Of a stretch of DNA of 64,000 bases, positions 63,227-64,000 are shown piece by piece. The stretch is from Pedobacter chinensis (GTDB lineage: Bacteria > Bacteroidota > Bacteroidia > Sphingobacteriales > Sphingobacteriaceae). The notes beneath the pieces were generated by a model that was not told the origin of the DNA, did no database searches, and was given only the letters and a program-made list of their open reading frames with translations. The translations under genes were made by a program, and so were the position numbers. The stretch is from assembly GCF_003339865.1 (NCBI RefSeq), contig NZ_QPKV01000003.1, positions 682,001 to 746,000 of the forward strand, written 5' to 3'. Numbering within the stretch: the first letter of the stretch is position 1; each line of letters starts with the position of its first letter.

Positions 63227-63445
63227 TAATAAAATGTTTCGTTCCGTAGGAACGTATCGTGAAATGAAAATTAACATGTTCCAAATCCCTAACATGCTAC
63301 CGAAATCAAGCTGAAATTTATTTTTAATGTTGTCAGGAATACCATTCAAAATCATTAATATAGTGATAACCACCAAATGTTCCTACGGAAAATAAAAACA
63401 TATTCATTTTTTTCTGCCCATGATATATCTCTGTGGGATATTTAG
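63190..63445 (-). repeat. Composite REP module, inverted copy of the 14-kb family
   Basis: Read on the minus strand it has GGTTAT preceded by TTTCCGTAGGAACATTTGGT, then after about 120 bp ATTTCACGATACGTTCC, TACGGAACGAAACA, TTATTTGTGCTACC and TGTCCCTATCGGGACA. The same order occurs at 14040-14240 and near 13350-13430. Confidence 0.8.
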
Positions 63446-63576
63446 CTTAAAATCATTAACATGTGATCTGTCTGGAGCGAAAAAGAATAAAAACTGAAAA
63501 TCGCTCTAATCCAAATCGCAATTAAAATATCCACCAACATTTAATTGTTGAACTTGGGTTATTACCTTTACCTTCT

Positions 63577-64000
63577 ATGGAAATACAAGTCATCAATAGC
63601 CAGTCGTCAGACATCAACACCATTTTTGATTTCTATGATCTGGCCGTTGCGCATCAGAAAAAGGTATTCAATAAGCATTGGCAGGGTTTCAGCAGGGAGC
63701 TTGTGGAGACTGAAATTGCTGAAAATCGGCAATATAAAATTCTGGTTAATGGAAAAGTAGCCTGTGTTTTTGCCGTTACCTTTTCCGATAAACTCATTTG
63801 GGGAGATCGGGATCAGGATGCTGTTTATATCCACCGGATTGTAACTCATCCCGATTTCAGAGGATTTTCTTTTGTGAAAGAAATCATAAAATGGGCAAAA
63901 GAATATGCCACTCAAAATGGAATCAAATACATCCGTATGGACACCTGGGCAGATAATGAAAAGCTTTTATCATATTATACCAGCTGTGGTTTCGAATATG
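63577..64000 (+). CDS. GNAT family N-acetyltransferase (3' end outside window)
   Basis: The frame opens at ATG 63577 (MEIQVINSQSSDINTIFDFY) and is cut by the right edge after 141 codons. The GNAT core is visible: YIHRIVTHPDFRGFSFVKEI as the acetyl-CoA-binding beta4-alpha3 region (RGFSFVK replaces the more usual R-G-x-G-x-G/A), then IKYIRMDTWADNEKLLSYYT and SCGFEY near the end. Substrate unknown. Confidence 0.85.
   Translation, partial: MEIQVINSQSSDINTIFDFYDLAVAHQKKVFNKHWQGFSRELVETEIAENRQYKILVNGKVACVFAVTFSDKLIWGDRDQDAVYIHRIVTHPDFRGFSFVKEIIKWAKEYATQNGIKYIRMDTWADNEKLLSYYTSCGFEY

Noticed and set aside
62372..63376. Open frames of 66 and 88 codons on the minus strand
   Set aside because: They are antisense readings of the der-end tandem array and the REP module.

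Overview
The window looks like a chromosomal segment of a Sphingobacteriaceae-type Bacteroidota, most like Pedobacter. The evidence is AT-rich coding DNA, promoters of the TAnnTTTG type with little Shine-Dalgarno signal, a SusC/SusD pair behind a FecI/FecR regulator pair, two proteins with gliding-type (type IX secretion, type B) C-terminal domains, a PorP/SprF protein, and several outer-membrane beta-barrel receptors. The species call is inference from gene families.

1-12 kb: signalling genes. A BlaI repressor and an M56 (BlaR1-like) membrane peptidase carrying TonB-type and receptor-plug-like domains are followed by a secreted plug-only protein cut by the window edge. Next is a four-gene NarL-type two-component operon with a divergent stand-alone LuxR helix-turn-helix protein, then an M28 peptidase. 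A small membrane protein plus ABC transporter lies divergent from a LytS/LytTR pair, and the space between them carries LytTR-type operator repeats.

12-33 kb: an acyltransferase; a REP-associated tyrosine transposase (RAYT) with a frameshifted tail beside about 1.1 kb of palindromic REP-like repeats; a NUDIX hydrolase; two TonB-type receptors; a D-2-hydroxyacid dehydrogenase; a large type IX secreted surface protein convergent with a PorP/SprF protein; OsmC, an M1 aminopeptidase, GreA with a terminator-like leader hairpin, HIT and pirin proteins; MITE-like elements; and an ArsR plus Old Yellow Enzyme operon.

33-43 kb: a glucan-type polysaccharide utilisation locus in the order FecI sigma, FecR anti-sigma, SusC with an STN domain, SusD, PKD lipoprotein and GH16 lipoprotein, closed by a strong terminator. 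The GH16 enzyme suggests a beta-1,3- or mixed-linkage glucan substrate.

43-51 kb: a histone H1-like protein, a beta-lactamase-fold serine hydrolase, an HxlR/DoxX divergent pair sharing a strong palindromic operator, an NHL-repeat type IX secreted protein, a VOC protein, and two tandem serine hydrolases.

51.6-59.6 kb: a tRNA-fMet/tRNA-Glu pair occurs twice, almost identical, each with its own promoter and terminator. Between the copies lies an island with more G/C-rich cargo (a methyltransferase and two more serine hydrolases), a broken DUF932 module and an older decayed copy of that module, a truncated IS3 element, and what looks like the C-terminal stub of a serine recombinase abutting the second tRNA-Glu. 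A tRNA-Glu 3' fragment marks the other side. I read this as a decayed integrative element at a tRNA-Glu site.

59.6-64 kb: era and der (tandem GTPase genes). The 3' end of der and its downstream flank are amplified into an eight-copy, roughly 147-bp tandem array ending in the same REP family seen at 13-14 kb. A partial GNAT acetyltransferase closes the window.
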